Assembly (NCBI GenBank): GCA_946408125.1
Contig: CAMJQW010000003.1
Location: 1-64,000, forward strand
Origin: an uncultured Fibrobacter sp.
GTDB taxonomy: Bacteria; Fibrobacterota; Fibrobacteria; Fibrobacterales; Fibrobacteraceae
Length of the DNA: 64,000 bases
Direction of reading: 5' to 3'
Shown here piece after piece: positions 1 to 10,027 of this stretch. The translations under genes were made by a program, and so were the position numbers. Each line of letters opens with the position of its first letter. The stretch's first letter is position 1. The notes under the pieces were generated by a model. It was not told the origin of the DNA, did no database searches, and worked only from the letters and a program-made list of their open reading frames with translations.

Positions 1-1179
1 CCCGATGCCGGTTCCGACCTGCAGCGCGTGATGCTCAAGGCCACCTACAGCGAAGCTGACAAGTGCTGGTACCTGAACGGCGTAAAGCGCTTCATCACGA
101 ACGGCGACTCCGACATTCACCTGGTGCTCGCCCGCTCCGAAGAAGGCACCCGCGACGGTCGTGGTCTTTCCATGTTCATTTACGACAAGCGCGACGGTGG
201 CGTTGACGTTCGCCGCATCGAAAACAAGATGGGTATCCACGGAAGCCCGACTTGCGAACTTGTCTACAAGAACGCCAAGGCTGAACTCTGCGGCCGCCGC
301 AAGTTCGGTCTCATCAAGTACGTGATGGCCCTCATGAACGGCGCCCGCCTCGGCATTGCCGCTCAGTCTGTCGGTATCAGCCAGATGGCCTACAACGAAG
401 CTCTCGCCTACGCCAAGGACCGTAAGCAGTTCGGCCAGGCTATCGTGAACTTCCCGGCTGTGTACGAGATGATTTCCCACATCAAGGCACGCCTCGACGC
501 CGGCCGCGCCCTCTTGTACCTGACCGCCAGCTACGTGGACATCTACAAGGGCCTCGAAGACATCGAACGTGACCGCAAGCTCACCGACGAAGAAAAGGCC
601 GAACTCAAGCTGTACCAGAAGCTCGCCTCTGCATGCACTCCGCTTGCTAAGGGCATGAACTCCGAATACGCTAACATCAACAGCTACGACAGCATCCAGG
701 TTCACGGCGGTTCGGGCTACATGCTCGAATACGCTTGCCAGCGCCTGTACCGCGACGCCCGTATCACTTCGATTTACGAAGGTACGACGCAGCTCCAGAC
801 AGTTGCGGCCCTCCCGCACGTGACCACCGGTACCTACAGCCAGATGCTCGAAGAATTCGAAGCCCAGGATGTGCGCCCGGAATACGAAGCACTCAAGGCC
901 CGAGCAAAGGCCATGGACGTGAAATACAACGAAGCTGTGGAATTCGTGAAGTCCGTCGAGAACAACGAATTCACCGACCTCTGCAGCCGCCACCTGTACG
1001 AAATGGCCGCCAACTGCGTGATGAGCCAGCTGCTCCTCCGCGATGCCACCAAGTCGCCTGAACTGTTCGACAAGAGCGTGAAGGTGTACCTGAACCTCGC
1101 CGAAGCCGAAGTCGCGAAGCACTACAACTTCGTGAAGAGCTTGAGCGTGGAATCGCTGGAAAGCTACAAGCAGGCATAA
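1..1179 (+). CDS. Acyl-CoA dehydrogenase, C-terminal part (5' end outside window)
   Basis: Open reading frame continues to the window edge (PDAGSDLQRVMLKATY...); motifs ARLGIAAQSVGISQMAYNEALAYAKDRKQFGQ and QVHGGSGYMLEYACQRLYRDARITSIYEGTTQLQ are typical of acyl-CoA dehydrogenases. Confidence 0.95.
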   Translation, partial: PDAGSDLQRVMLKATYSEADKCWYLNGVKRFITNGDSDIHLVLARSEEGTRDGRGLSMFIYDKRDGGVDVRRIENKMGIHGSPTCELVYKNAKAELCGRRKFGLIKYVMALMNGARLGIAAQSVGISQMAYNEALAYAKDRKQFGQAIVNFPAVYEMISHIKARLDAGRALLYLTASYVDIYKGLEDIERDRKLTDEEKAELKLYQKLASACTPLAKGMNSEYANINSYDSIQVHGGSGYMLEYACQRLYRDARITSIYEGTTQLQTVAALPHVTTGTYSQMLEEFEAQDVRPEYEALKARAKAMDVKYNEAVEFVKSVENNEFTDLCSRHLYEMAANCVMSQLLLRDATKSPELFDKSVKVYLNLAEAEVAKHYNFVKSLSVESLESYKQA

Positions 1180-1200
1180 GCCTCGCTAACGCGATATTGA

Positions 1201-1230
1201 AAACCCCGGCTCAACTGAGTCGGGGTTTTC
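1201..1230. terminator. Rho-independent terminator, probably bidirectional
   Basis: AAAACCCCGgctcaactgagtCGGGGTTTT inverted repeat just after the acyl-CoA dehydrogenase stop. Confidence 0.85.
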
Positions 1231-1237
1231 TCATAAA

Positions 1238-1266
1238 AAAAATGGCCGCCCCGCAAGGGAGCGACC
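1238..1266 (-). terminator. Terminator downstream of tsf
   Basis: Minus strand reads GGTCGCTCCCttgcGGGGCGGCC followed by a T8 tract. Confidence 0.7.
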
Positions 1267-1290
1267 AATTTAATTTTCTTTCGTCGAAAA

Positions 1291-2172
1291 TTAGTTACCG
1301 CGTTCGAAGCGGATGAAGTTCACGACCTTCAGGCTGGAAAGACCGAGCTGCTTGGCAACGACTTCCTGGAGGTAGTCCTTGACAGAGAGCTTCTTCGGGT
1401 TCTTTTCGGACATGAAGAATTCCTGGTCTTCGAGAACGATTTCCTTGAGCACCTTGGCGACGCGGCCGTCAATCTGGCGCTGCAGGAATTCGGGCTTCGG
1501 AGCCTTGCCGGAAGCTTCGATCTGAGCCTTGGCAATTTCCTTTTCCTTTTCGATGGTTTCGGCCGGAACGGCGGCATCGTTCAGGGCAACCGGAGCAAAT
1601 GCGGCAGCCTGCATAGCGATGTCCTTGGCAGCCTGCTTGAGGGCGGCTTCGTCAGCAGAACCTTCGAAAGAAAGTTCGGTGATGACGCCAATCTTGCCCT
1701 TCATGTGGCTGTAGACACCGAACACGGAGTTCGGAACCTTCTTGATTTCGGCGAACTTGCGGAAGTCGATGTTTTCCTGGATCTTCACGAGGACGTCCTG
1801 GAGCACATCGTTCACCTTCTTGCCGTCGACGACAGCGTTTTTCAGGTCTTCCACAGAGGAGATGGCCTGAGTTTCAACAGCCTTCACGGCGAGGTTTGCG
1901 AGAGCGACGAAGTCGTCGTTGTTGGACACCGGTTCGGTCTCGCAGGAGAGCTCGAAAGCGGCAGCCTTGTCGGCAGTTTCCACGAGGTAGATGCGGCCTT
2001 CCTTGGCGGCCTTGTCGGCGCGCTTGGCAGCAACGGCAGCACCCTGCTTGCGGAGGAGTTCCACGGCCTTGTCCATGTCGCCATCAGTTTCGACGAGGGC
2101 CTTCTTGCACTGCATCATGCCCACGCCAGTCTTCTGGCGGAGTTCGTTAACGAGGGAAGCGGTAATCTGCAT
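1291..2172 (-). CDS. tsf: Translation elongation factor Ts
   Basis: MQITASLVNELRQKTGVGMMQCKKALVETDGDMDKAVELLRKQG; downstream of rpsB. Confidence 0.98.
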   Translation of the reverse strand: MQITASLVNELRQKTGVGMMQCKKALVETDGDMDKAVELLRKQGAAVAAKRADKAAKEGRIYLVETADKAAAFELSCETEPVSNNDDFVALANLAVKAVETQAISSVEDLKNAVVDGKKVNDVLQDVLVKIQENIDFRKFAEIKKVPNSVFGVYSHMKGKIGVITELSFEGSADEAALKQAAKDIAMQAAAFAPVALNDAAVPAETIEKEKEIAKAQIEASGKAPKPEFLQRQIDGRVAKVLKEIVLEDQEFFMSEKNPKKLSVKDYLQEVVAKQLGLSSLKVVNFIRFERGN

Positions 2173-2173
2173 A

Positions 2174-2911
2174 TTACTTGTCCTCGCCGTTGTCGAACTT
2201 CTTAGCTTCTTCCTTGGAAGCCTTCTTGTCGGTGGTGCGCGGCTTCACGTTGGCAGCGATGTAGTCCACAATGAGCTTGAGGGACTTCACGGCGTCGTCG
2301 TTGGCCGGAATCGGGTAGTCCACGAGGGTCGGATCGACGTTCGTGTCGCAGATGCCGATGATAGGAATGTGGAGGCGACGGGCTTCGGCCACGGCAATCT
2401 TTTCGTGGGCGAGGTCGGTCACGACCAGGAGACCCGGAAGGTTCACCATTTCACGGATGCCACCGAACACGGAAAGGAGCTTTTCGCGTTCGCGGTTCTT
2501 GTCGAGGACTTCCTTCTTGGAGAGAGCCTGGAAGGTACCATCCTGTTCCATAGCGTCGATCTTGTCGATCTTCTTGATGGACTTACGGACAGTCTGGAAG
2601 TTCGTGAGCATACCACCGAGCCAGCGGTTGGTCACGGAGAACTGGTTGCAAGAAGCAGCAGCGTCGAGCACGCACTGACGAGCGGTCGGCTTGGTGCCAA
2701 CGAAGAGCACGGTCTTGCCAGATTCAGAGATCTTGGCAGCGGCCTTGGCAGCTTCTTCAAGGAGTTCACGAGTCTTGGAGAGGTTGAGAACGTAGATGCC
2801 GTTCTTTTCAGCCAAGATGTAGGGTTTCATTTTCGGGTTCCAGCGCTGAGTCTGGTGACCAAAGTGGGAGCCTGCAGCGAGCAGGTCTTCAACGGAAGGC
2901 AGATTTGCCAT
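2174..2911 (-). CDS. rpsB: 30S ribosomal protein S2
   Basis: MANLPSVEDLLAAGSHFGHQTQRWNPKMKPYI; start trimmed from the ORF track (2977) to the conserved Met. Confidence 0.97.
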   Translation of the reverse strand: MANLPSVEDLLAAGSHFGHQTQRWNPKMKPYILAEKNGIYVLNLSKTRELLEEAAKAAAKISESGKTVLFVGTKPTARQCVLDAAASCNQFSVTNRWLGGMLTNFQTVRKSIKKIDKIDAMEQDGTFQALSKKEVLDKNREREKLLSVFGGIREMVNLPGLLVVTDLAHEKIAVAEARRLHIPIIGICDTNVDPTLVDYPIPANDDAVKSLKLIVDYIAANVKPRTTDKKASKEEAKKFDNGEDK

Positions 2912-2960
2912 AATGTATTCCTTTCGGTTGTTTCTACCCGGCATGCAAATAAGCCGCAAA

Positions 2961-3029
2961 GCATCTTGCGATGCCACCGAAGCGACTCTCGCGTACCGGT
3001 GATTGGTTTTACCCTGGCGAAATTGCCAG
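2961..3029 (-). promoter_or_regulatory. Structured 5' leader upstream of rpsB (candidate ribosomal-protein leader)
   Basis: Minus-strand hairpins CTGGC-aatttc-GCCAG; CACCG...GCGA-gag-TCGC...CGGTG; GCATC-gcaa-GATGC (GNRA-type loop). Confidence 0.45.
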
Positions 3030-3162
3030 AGCGGGGCTAAAGATAGTTATTCCCGGGGGACAAGTCAACTCTTTTTAGCGGGACTGGACTGGCAAGGCAG
3101 GTCGGATTATTCTATTTTTATGCATAAAACCGAATAAATGCATATTATATGGTTACGCGGGT

Positions 3163-6100
3163 ATGAAAGCAAAGATGACGCTACGCGAAGCTTTTGAAAG
3201 CAAGATGATGCTGTTGGATGGCGGAATGGGTTCCGTTATCCAGACTTACGGCATCAAGGGCGCGAACAACGACATGCTCTCCATCGAGAAGCCGGAGATC
3301 ATCCTGGACATCCAGCGCCGCTACGTGGACGCGGGCGTGGACTGCCTGACCACCAACACGTTCTCGAGCCAGCGCGTAAGCCAGCACGAATACCACCAGG
3401 AACACCGCATCGCCGAGATGAACCGCGCCGCCGTGAAGATCGCGAAGCAGGCCGCGGCAGAGGCCATGGAGAAGTATGGCCGCCAGGTGTACATCCTGGG
3501 CGACGTGGGTCCCACCAGCAAGATGCTCTCCATGAGCGAAGACGTGAACGACCCCGCGAGCCGTAGCATTACTTTTGATGAATTGGAAGACGCCTACCTG
3601 GAACAGATCCAAGTGCTGGTGGAAGAAGGCGTCGACGCAATTCTAATCGAAACGATTTTTGATACACTGAATGCGAAAGCCGCCGCCAGTGCATTCACCA
3701 AAGTGATGGAAAAGCGCGCTGCCGACGCCGGCGACAAAGCCGCCGACCTCAAACCTGTGGAAGTCATGTTCTCCATGACGGTGAGCGACGCCTCCGGCCG
3801 TACACTTTCGGGTCAGACGGTCGAAGCATTCGCCGTGAGCGTGATGCACATGCACCCGCTTTCCATCGGCTTAAACTGTGGTCTCGGTGCCGACGGTATG
3901 GTGCCGTACCTGCGCCGCATGGGCAAAGTCGCTCCCTGCTACATTAGCTGTCACCCGAATGCGGGTCTCCCGAACCAGTTCGGCGGTTACGACGATACGC
4001 CCGAAGACATGGTGCGCCTGATGGGCGTTTACCTGGACGACAAGTTGGTGAACATGATTGGCGGTTGCTGCGGTACCACACCGGAACACATCGCCGCGAT
4101 GCGCAAGATGCTCGATGCCCTGCCGGCCGATTACGAACGCCGCAAGCCCGCACCCAAGTATGCGACAAGCCCGCTACTCCGCCTCGCAGGTCTCGAGCCG
4201 CTGTTCAAGGAACAGGTGCGCCCCAGCGACGGTGCCGACAGTTGCAACGCCGAAGACTTTGTGAAGGTGGGCGAACGCTGCAACGTAGCTGGCTCCAAGA
4301 AGTTCCTGCGTCTCATCAACGAAAAGAATTACGACGAGGCGCTTGACATTGCACGCAAGCAGGTCGAAGACGGCGCCGACGTGATTGACGTGAATATGGA
4401 CGATGGCTTGCTCGACGCCACCGCCGAAATGCAGACCTTCCTGAACCTAATTGCATCGGACCCGGCCGTGAGCCGCGTGCCTATCATGGTGGACTCTTCC
4501 CGTTTCGAAGTCATCGAGGCGGGCCTCAAGTGCATCCAGGGCAAGAGCATCGTGAACTCCATCTCGCTGAAGATGGGCGAACAGGCGTTTATCGAACACG
4601 CGCTCACCATCAAGCGCCTGGGTGCCGCCGTCATCGTGATGCTCTTTGACGAAGAGGGCCAGGCCACCAACTACGAGCGCCGCGTGAAGATTGCCGCCCG
4701 CGCTTACGATATCCTGGTGAAGAAACTAGACTTCGCACCCTCCGACATCATTTTCGACCCGAACGTGCTGACGGTCGCGACCGGCATGGCCGAACACAAC
4801 GCCTACGCCATCGACTTTATCCGTGCTGTCCGCTGGATCATGGACAACCTTCCCGGCGTGCGCATTTCGGGCGGTCTTTCGAACCTCTCGTTCGCCTTCC
4901 GCGGAAACAACTACCTGCGCGAAGCGATGCACACCACCTTCTTGCATTACGCGATTCCGAACGGCATGGGCATGGCCATCATGAACCCGAGTGCGATTAT
5001 CGAATACAAGACGATTCCGCTCGAACTCCGCATGGCCATTACCGAAGTACTGTTGAACACGGAACCGGATGCGAGCGAAGCGCTGATTGAAATTGCAAGC
5101 CGCATGACCGCGGCCCAGAACGCAGCGAAGGAAGCGGGCACCAAGTACGACCCGAAGGCGATTTTCGCCATGAGCACAGGCGCAGGTTCCGCAGCCAGCG
5201 ACAACGCCAACGCCGCCGCGGATGCCAAGCCCTCCACGCCCGAGGAACGCCTGCAAGAAGCATTGCTCAAAGGAACTTCCACGACGCTTCAGCCCGACCT
5301 GATGGAACTCATCAACCGCGGCGACAGCCCCGTGGGAATTATTTCCGGTCCGCTCATGGACGGTATGAACGAAGTCGGCCGCCGTTTCGGCGAAGGCAGC
5401 ATGTTCCTGCCGCAGGTGGTCAAGACCGCCCGCACCATGAAGAAGGCGGTAGAAATCTTGCAGCCCTACATCGAGGCGGGCAAGGATGCCAACGCATCGA
5501 GCCGCGGCAAGATCGTGATTGCCACCGTGAAGGGCGACGTGCATGATATCGGCAAGAACATCGTCTCCGTGATCATGGCCTGTAACGGCTACGAAATGGT
5601 GGACCTCGGCGTGATGGTTCCCGAAGATGTCATCGTGAAGGCGGTCATCGAGAACAAGGCCGACATCCTGAGCCTCTCCGGACTGATTACGCCCTCACTC
5701 GAGGAAATGTGTACCGTGGCGAAGGCCATGCAGGCCGCGGGCCAGCGCATCCCGATTATCGTCGGCGGCGCCACGACCTCGCCCACGCATACCGCCGTAA
5801 AGATTGCCCCGTGCTACGAAGGTCCCGTATTCCACGTGCGCGACGCCGCGAGTAACCCGGGGCTCGTGCAGAAGCTTTTGGATCCGGCGACTAGCGAGCA
5901 GACCATCCAGGAGAATCGCGAAGAGCAGCAGCGGATCCGCGACAAGCAAAACGGCATCCAGACCGAAGCCGCAAACGCCATGGCCGCTGCCGAGAAAACT
6001 CCCGAAGAGCGCCGCTACCAGTGCGACTGGAGCAAGTACCAGCCCGTGGAACCTCCGTTCATGGGCGAAAGCAAGCTCCCGCCGATTCCGCTCGAAAAAG

Positions 6101-6819
6101 TTATCCCGCTTATCAGCTGGGAATACTTCTTCTTCACTTGGAAAATCAAGCCCGAAGAGGAAGAAGCAAAAAAACTCAAGGCCGATGCCGAAGCACTCAT
6201 CAAGTCGCTCACAAAGCCCGAGTATGCACTGCGTGCCGTGCAGGCGTTCTACCCTGCCGCCGGTACGGAAAGTTCAGTCATCTTCAACACGGGCCGTACC
6301 GGCACCGACTCCGACCTTGTCGAAGTCGCCACGGCACGCCAGCAGAATCCCGAAGGCACTTGCCTCGCCCTCTGCGACTACGTAGCCCCTGCCAATGCGA
6401 ACACTGCAAGCGTCTTCGCCGCTCCCGCCGGCAAGGACGTATTCCGCGACATCGTGGGCGCCTTCGCCGTCACCGTGAGCGACGCTTTCGTCAAGCGCCT
6501 CGATAAGCTGAAGGCCGAACAGGGCGGCAGCGACTACGACGTTCTCCTGATGCAGACGGTCGCCGACCGCCTCGCCGAAGCAGGCGCCGAATACCTGAGC
6601 CAGGAACTTGCGCGCACCTGCAGCTGGAAGGGCATCCGCCCGGCCGTCGGCTACCCCGTGCTCCCGAACATCAAGGAAATCTTCAACGTCGCAAAACTCA
6701 TCGACTTTAACAGCGTGGGCATCAGCCTTACCGAGAACGGCGCCATGTACCCGCAAGCCTCCGTCAGCGGCCTCTACATCAGCCATCCGGAAATCGATTA
6801 CTTCCACGTGAAGGTATAA
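3163..6819 (+). CDS. metH: Cobalamin-dependent methionine synthase
   Basis: Hcy-binding domain (GGCCGTTPEHI), pterin-binding domain, B12-binding DVHDIGKNI, AdoMet-activation domain at the C-terminus (YPQASVSGLYISHPEIDYF). Confidence 0.98.
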   Translation: MKAKMTLREAFESKMMLLDGGMGSVIQTYGIKGANNDMLSIEKPEIILDIQRRYVDAGVDCLTTNTFSSQRVSQHEYHQEHRIAEMNRAAVKIAKQAAAEAMEKYGRQVYILGDVGPTSKMLSMSEDVNDPASRSITFDELEDAYLEQIQVLVEEGVDAILIETIFDTLNAKAAASAFTKVMEKRAADAGDKAADLKPVEVMFSMTVSDASGRTLSGQTVEAFAVSVMHMHPLSIGLNCGLGADGMVPYLRRMGKVAPCYISCHPNAGLPNQFGGYDDTPEDMVRLMGVYLDDKLVNMIGGCCGTTPEHIAAMRKMLDALPADYERRKPAPKYATSPLLRLAGLEPLFKEQVRPSDGADSCNAEDFVKVGERCNVAGSKKFLRLINEKNYDEALDIARKQVEDGADVIDVNMDDGLLDATAEMQTFLNLIASDPAVSRVPIMVDSSRFEVIEAGLKCIQGKSIVNSISLKMGEQAFIEHALTIKRLGAAVIVMLFDEEGQATNYERRVKIAARAYDILVKKLDFAPSDIIFDPNVLTVATGMAEHNAYAIDFIRAVRWIMDNLPGVRISGGLSNLSFAFRGNNYLREAMHTTFLHYAIPNGMGMAIMNPSAIIEYKTIPLELRMAITEVLLNTEPDASEALIEIASRMTAAQNAAKEAGTKYDPKAIFAMSTGAGSAASDNANAAADAKPSTPEERLQEALLKGTSTTLQPDLMELINRGDSPVGIISGPLMDGMNEVGRRFGEGSMFLPQVVKTARTMKKAVEILQPYIEAGKDANASSRGKIVIATVKGDVHDIGKNIVSVIMACNGYEMVDLGVMVPEDVIVKAVIENKADILSLSGLITPSLEEMCTVAKAMQAAGQRIPIIVGGATTSPTHTAVKIAPCYEGPVFHVRDAASNPGLVQKLLDPATSEQTIQENREEQQRIRDKQNGIQTEAANAMAAAEKTPEERRYQCDWSKYQPVEPPFMGESKLPPIPLEKVIPLISWEYFFFTWKIKPEEEEAKKLKADAEALIKSLTKPEYALRAVQAFYPAAGTESSVIFNTGRTGTDSDLVEVATARQQNPEGTCLALCDYVAPANANTASVFAAPAGKDVFRDIVGAFAVTVSDAFVKRLDKLKAEQGGSDYDVLLMQTVADRLAEAGAEYLSQELARTCSWKGIRPAVGYPVLPNIKEIFNVAKLIDFNSVGISLTENGAMYPQASVSGLYISHPEIDYFHVKV

Positions 6820-6837
6820 TTTTCTAAATTTGCGCCC

Positions 6838-7593
6838 ATGGCAGAAAAGAAGAAGATACTCGTGATGGTCGCGAGCCCGAAAAAGGAACGCAGCGGGACG
6901 CTTATCCCGACAAAGGCGTTCGTGCAGGGACTCGAAGAAAACGGCGACTACGAAACGGAATACCTCTTCATCGACAATCTGAACATCAAGCCTTGCCGCG
7001 GGTGCCTCAGCTGCTGGGGCCGCCCTGACGGAAGCTGCTACATCAAAGATGACGACATCCCGATGGTGCGCGAGAAGCTCATCAATTCGGACATCGTCAT
7101 CTGGAGTTTCCCGCTGTTCCTGTTCAGCATTCCCGGACAGATGAAGATCCTGATGGACCGCATCGTGGGAATGGTGCATCCGTACATGGGACAAAAACTG
7201 AAAGAAGGTGCGAACGCATTGAATTCGCACCTGCACGGATTGCAGTTCCAGAAAGAAGGCCAGAAAATCATCTTGCTTTCGAGCTGCGCCTGGATGGATA
7301 TCGACGTCGTGTACGAACCCATCCGCAAGCAGTTCGACATCATCCTCGGGCACGAAGGCTACACGCTCATCGCCTGCCCGCAGATGCGCGCGCTCGACCA
7401 CCGCGGTGGCCCGCGCCGCCTCGCCATGCTACGCGAAAAATACCGCAAGGGCGGCGAAGAGCTTGCCAAAACCGGCAAGCTCTCTCAAGAAGCGATTGAC
7501 GTGATGCAGAAGCCCATCTTCAGCGACGAGGCTTACGTGACGCTCGTGACCGAGTTCGTCACGCACATGTTCGACCGCGACGACAATTTCTAG
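6838..7593 (+). CDS. Flavodoxin-fold NAD(P)H-dependent oxidoreductase / iron-sulfur flavoprotein-like
   Basis: MVASPKKERSGTLIPTKAFVQGL FMN-binding start; CRGCLSCWGRPDGSC cysteine motif; FPLFLFSIPGQMKILMDRI. Confidence 0.8.
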   Translation: MAEKKKILVMVASPKKERSGTLIPTKAFVQGLEENGDYETEYLFIDNLNIKPCRGCLSCWGRPDGSCYIKDDDIPMVREKLINSDIVIWSFPLFLFSIPGQMKILMDRIVGMVHPYMGQKLKEGANALNSHLHGLQFQKEGQKIILLSSCAWMDIDVVYEPIRKQFDIILGHEGYTLIACPQMRALDHRGGPRRLAMLREKYRKGGEELAKTGKLSQEAIDVMQKPIFSDEAYVTLVTEFVTHMFDRDDNF

Positions 7594-9257
7594 AAGGAAC
7601 CGACAACCACCTTGCGCGTCAGGCCCGCTTTTCCGGGACGGCGCACCAGGTACACGCCCTGGCGGACTCCGCTGATTCCGTCCTTGACCATGCGCACCGC
7701 ATCATCCATGCCATGCGCATTGAAACGCATCACGCGGTTGCCCTGCAGATCGAAGAGTTCATAACTTCCTTCGACTTCGGCCCTATTGAAGCGGACATCC
7801 ATAGCCATGGTCGAAGAATCTCCGCTAGAGGGACTTCCGAGAGCCTTGAATTCCACGTAGTCGATATCAACCCAGTCGTTGGTGATCTCAAGCTTGAGCT
7901 CGTGTTCGCCCGCCTTCAGGGTCGCCTTGCCGCCGCTTACAACGGAATAGGTGGTAAATCCCTGCCCGTCGTTCACCATTTCATCGCCGATACGTTCGTC
8001 GTCCAGATAAAGGACGAAGCCGCCCGTACCATTCTCGCCCGCCATATTGGCAGAAATTTCATATTCGCCATCGGCAGCGATATTCACGGTGTACTTGAGC
8101 CATTCGCCCTTCTGGCAATAGCCGACCGCAACGCCCATGTTCGGCTGGTAAATATCCACATCATCCTTGCGAAGGACTCCACCCTCGTTTCCCTTGTTCA
8201 GGTCGTAATAAGCCTTGCCTGCACCGCCCTTGTTGTAGTTTTCGGCCTGCACCTTGCCCGGAATTTCAATCGGGTCGGTATAAGGGCCGTAATCCTCGGG
8301 AGGTTCATCTTCCACCGTAGACTGGCTCGGGTCCACCAAGTTCACGGGCGGAGCATCCGGATCGAGCGTCTTGTCGATAAGCTTGAGCATTTCGGAGCAG
8401 TAGCGCCTGCCCAACTCAATCACGCCTTCGCGGCCAAAGTGATACGCATCCTGGCCGTTACCCTTCAGGCCCTTGGAAGAAGCCAAGCCGAACTTCTTGA
8501 AATTGTTCTTAAGCTTCGCGATGTCACCGTTCTTGCTGGAACAACAGTTGTTGCCTTCCTGGAGCAATTCACCCGCCACGAACGGGACTTCGTTCTCGTC
8601 CAGCTCAAGGGCGTCAATAATATCCTTGTAGGTCTTGTACACGGTACGGCGCCAGTTGTCGTCGGTGCCGTCACTTTCGCCCTGGTGGAAGATGAAGCCC
8701 TTGATGACGCCCACTTCCTTCGCTTTCTTGGCGAGTTCCAGAATGCGTCCCGGAGGATTGTTGTCGTAATCCTTCGGCCAACCCCAGGACATGATGTCCT
8801 TGCCATCCCCCTTGAAGTAGCTTTCATACTGGTCCTTGTCGAAGGCGCGGATACTCACCGCACCGATGGCCACCGGAATAATACCCACGGTCACGCCCGG
8901 CAAGGAATCCACCATGGCGCGGCCAAAGTAGTCCGCCGGGGAAAGGCGCTCGAACGCATGGAACATCGGGGGAATCGCAGGATACCATTCACCCATCTTG
9001 ATGGACTGGGTAGTACTGCCCTTGCGGTCCCTGGCGTTCGCGGTATGGGACGCCAGCATGAGGAAGTTCTTGGGAGCCTCGGCCTGGTCTTCCTCCGGAA
9101 CAATATCGCCGTTACCCGACATATTGGACTGGCCGTAGGCAATGTAGATATGAAAATTGGGGTTGGGGGCCGCCGTAGCAACCGTTGCAGATACCAGAAC
9201 CGCGCCTATGAAACATAGGACAATGGTCAGTAAATCCGAAATCCTTTTAACATCCAT
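7590..9257 (-). CDS. Secreted SGNH carbohydrate esterase (CE6/DUF303-like) with CBM6-like module and C-terminal sorting-type domain
   Basis: Signal peptide; IYIAYGQSNMSGNGD; FHQGESDGTDDN; KVQAENYNKGG...DYVEF CBM6-like; C-terminal YELFDLQGNRV...GVYLVRR. Confidence 0.85.
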   Translation of the reverse strand: MDVKRISDLLTIVLCFIGAVLVSATVATAAPNPNFHIYIAYGQSNMSGNGDIVPEEDQAEAPKNFLMLASHTANARDRKGSTTQSIKMGEWYPAIPPMFHAFERLSPADYFGRAMVDSLPGVTVGIIPVAIGAVSIRAFDKDQYESYFKGDGKDIMSWGWPKDYDNNPPGRILELAKKAKEVGVIKGFIFHQGESDGTDDNWRRTVYKTYKDIIDALELDENEVPFVAGELLQEGNNCCSSKNGDIAKLKNNFKKFGLASSKGLKGNGQDAYHFGREGVIELGRRYCSEMLKLIDKTLDPDAPPVNLVDPSQSTVEDEPPEDYGPYTDPIEIPGKVQAENYNKGGAGKAYYDLNKGNEGGVLRKDDVDIYQPNMGVAVGYCQKGEWLKYTVNIAADGEYEISANMAGENGTGGFVLYLDDERIGDEMVNDGQGFTTYSVVSGGKATLKAGEHELKLEITNDWVDIDYVEFKALGSPSSGDSSTMAMDVRFNRAEVEGSYELFDLQGNRVMRFNAHGMDDAVRMVKDGISGVRQGVYLVRRPGKAGLTRKVVVGSF

Positions 9258-9382
9258 GACACACTCCTATTTGACTATAAAATTACCGTAAAAAAACGGC
9301 AAAAATTCATCAAAAAAGGCAATTTACATGGATAAATCGTCAATAAGCAACAGAAAAGCCTCCGCCAACGCGACGATAATTT

Positions 9383-10027
9383 CTAGTTGCGTTTCTGGCC
9401 GAACCAGTAGGTGAAATAAAGGCGGAACCGGAGTTCGTGTATATCGACATCGCGGTAACTATCCGTTTCCTTGTACATACCTAAGAATTCGTAGCCAGTC
9501 CGGAGTCCCAATTCGGCGCCATTGTTCTTGAATCCAAAAGCAACCACTGCATCTAGCCAAAGGTCATTGCCGTAATCCACTTCTTCTTGCGAAAAGACTT
9601 CGGTTCCATCCACTTCAATTTTCTCGTCGACTTGCGGGATTCTGAAACTGGAACCCGCCGAAACAAACACGTTTTCCGCCACAAAAACATTCCACATCAC
9701 GGTAAATTCCATACCATAGGTTTCCACCGAGTCCACAACCGTTCGACGCGAGTATTCGTATTCACCCACAAAACCGAAGGTTCCGTCTAGACCAATATCG
9801 GCAAGTACCGACGCCCTTGATGTAACAGGGAACGCCATTCTAAAATATATCCCGAAGCCAGCCGAATAATTATCGCTGTATAGATCTTTGTCGGAACCTG
9901 TCATGTACGACGGGCCCATGCCGAGCATGGCGCCCATACTGAACTTTTCGAAAGCGTCCACGCCATCTGCAAAAGCGGGAACGGCAAGCCACAAAGAAAG
10001 GAGAACGGTAACAATTTTATTTTGCAT
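9383..10027 (-). CDS. Outer-membrane beta-barrel-type protein
   Basis: Signal peptide MQNKIVTVLLSLWLAVPAFA, alternating aromatic/polar strands, terminal aromatic-rich strand (LRFRLYFTYWFGQKRN). Confidence 0.6.
   Translation of the reverse strand: MQNKIVTVLLSLWLAVPAFADGVDAFEKFSMGAMLGMGPSYMTGSDKDLYSDNYSAGFGIYFRMAFPVTSRASVLADIGLDGTFGFVGEYEYSRRTVVDSVETYGMEFTVMWNVFVAENVFVSAGSSFRIPQVDEKIEVDGTEVFSQEEVDYGNDLWLDAVVAFGFKNNGAELGLRTGYEFLGMYKETDSYRDVDIHELRFRLYFTYWFGQKRN

Noticed and set aside
1991-3040. 349-aa + strand ORF across tsf/rpsB
   Set aside because: Antisense to two ribosomal-operon genes; shadow ORF
3030-3162. Possible cobalamin or SAM riboswitch upstream of metH
   Set aside because: I could not find a B12-box-like conserved element or a convincing SAM-riboswitch core; a covariance-model search would be decisive
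6274-7401. 375-aa minus-strand ORF spanning the metH 3' end and the flavoprotein gene
   Set aside because: Crosses two real genes in antisense with no motifs
7713-9218. 501-aa ORF on the + strand opposite the CE6-like esterase
   Set aside because: Antisense shadow; the minus-strand frame has a signal peptide, catalytic motifs and a CBM
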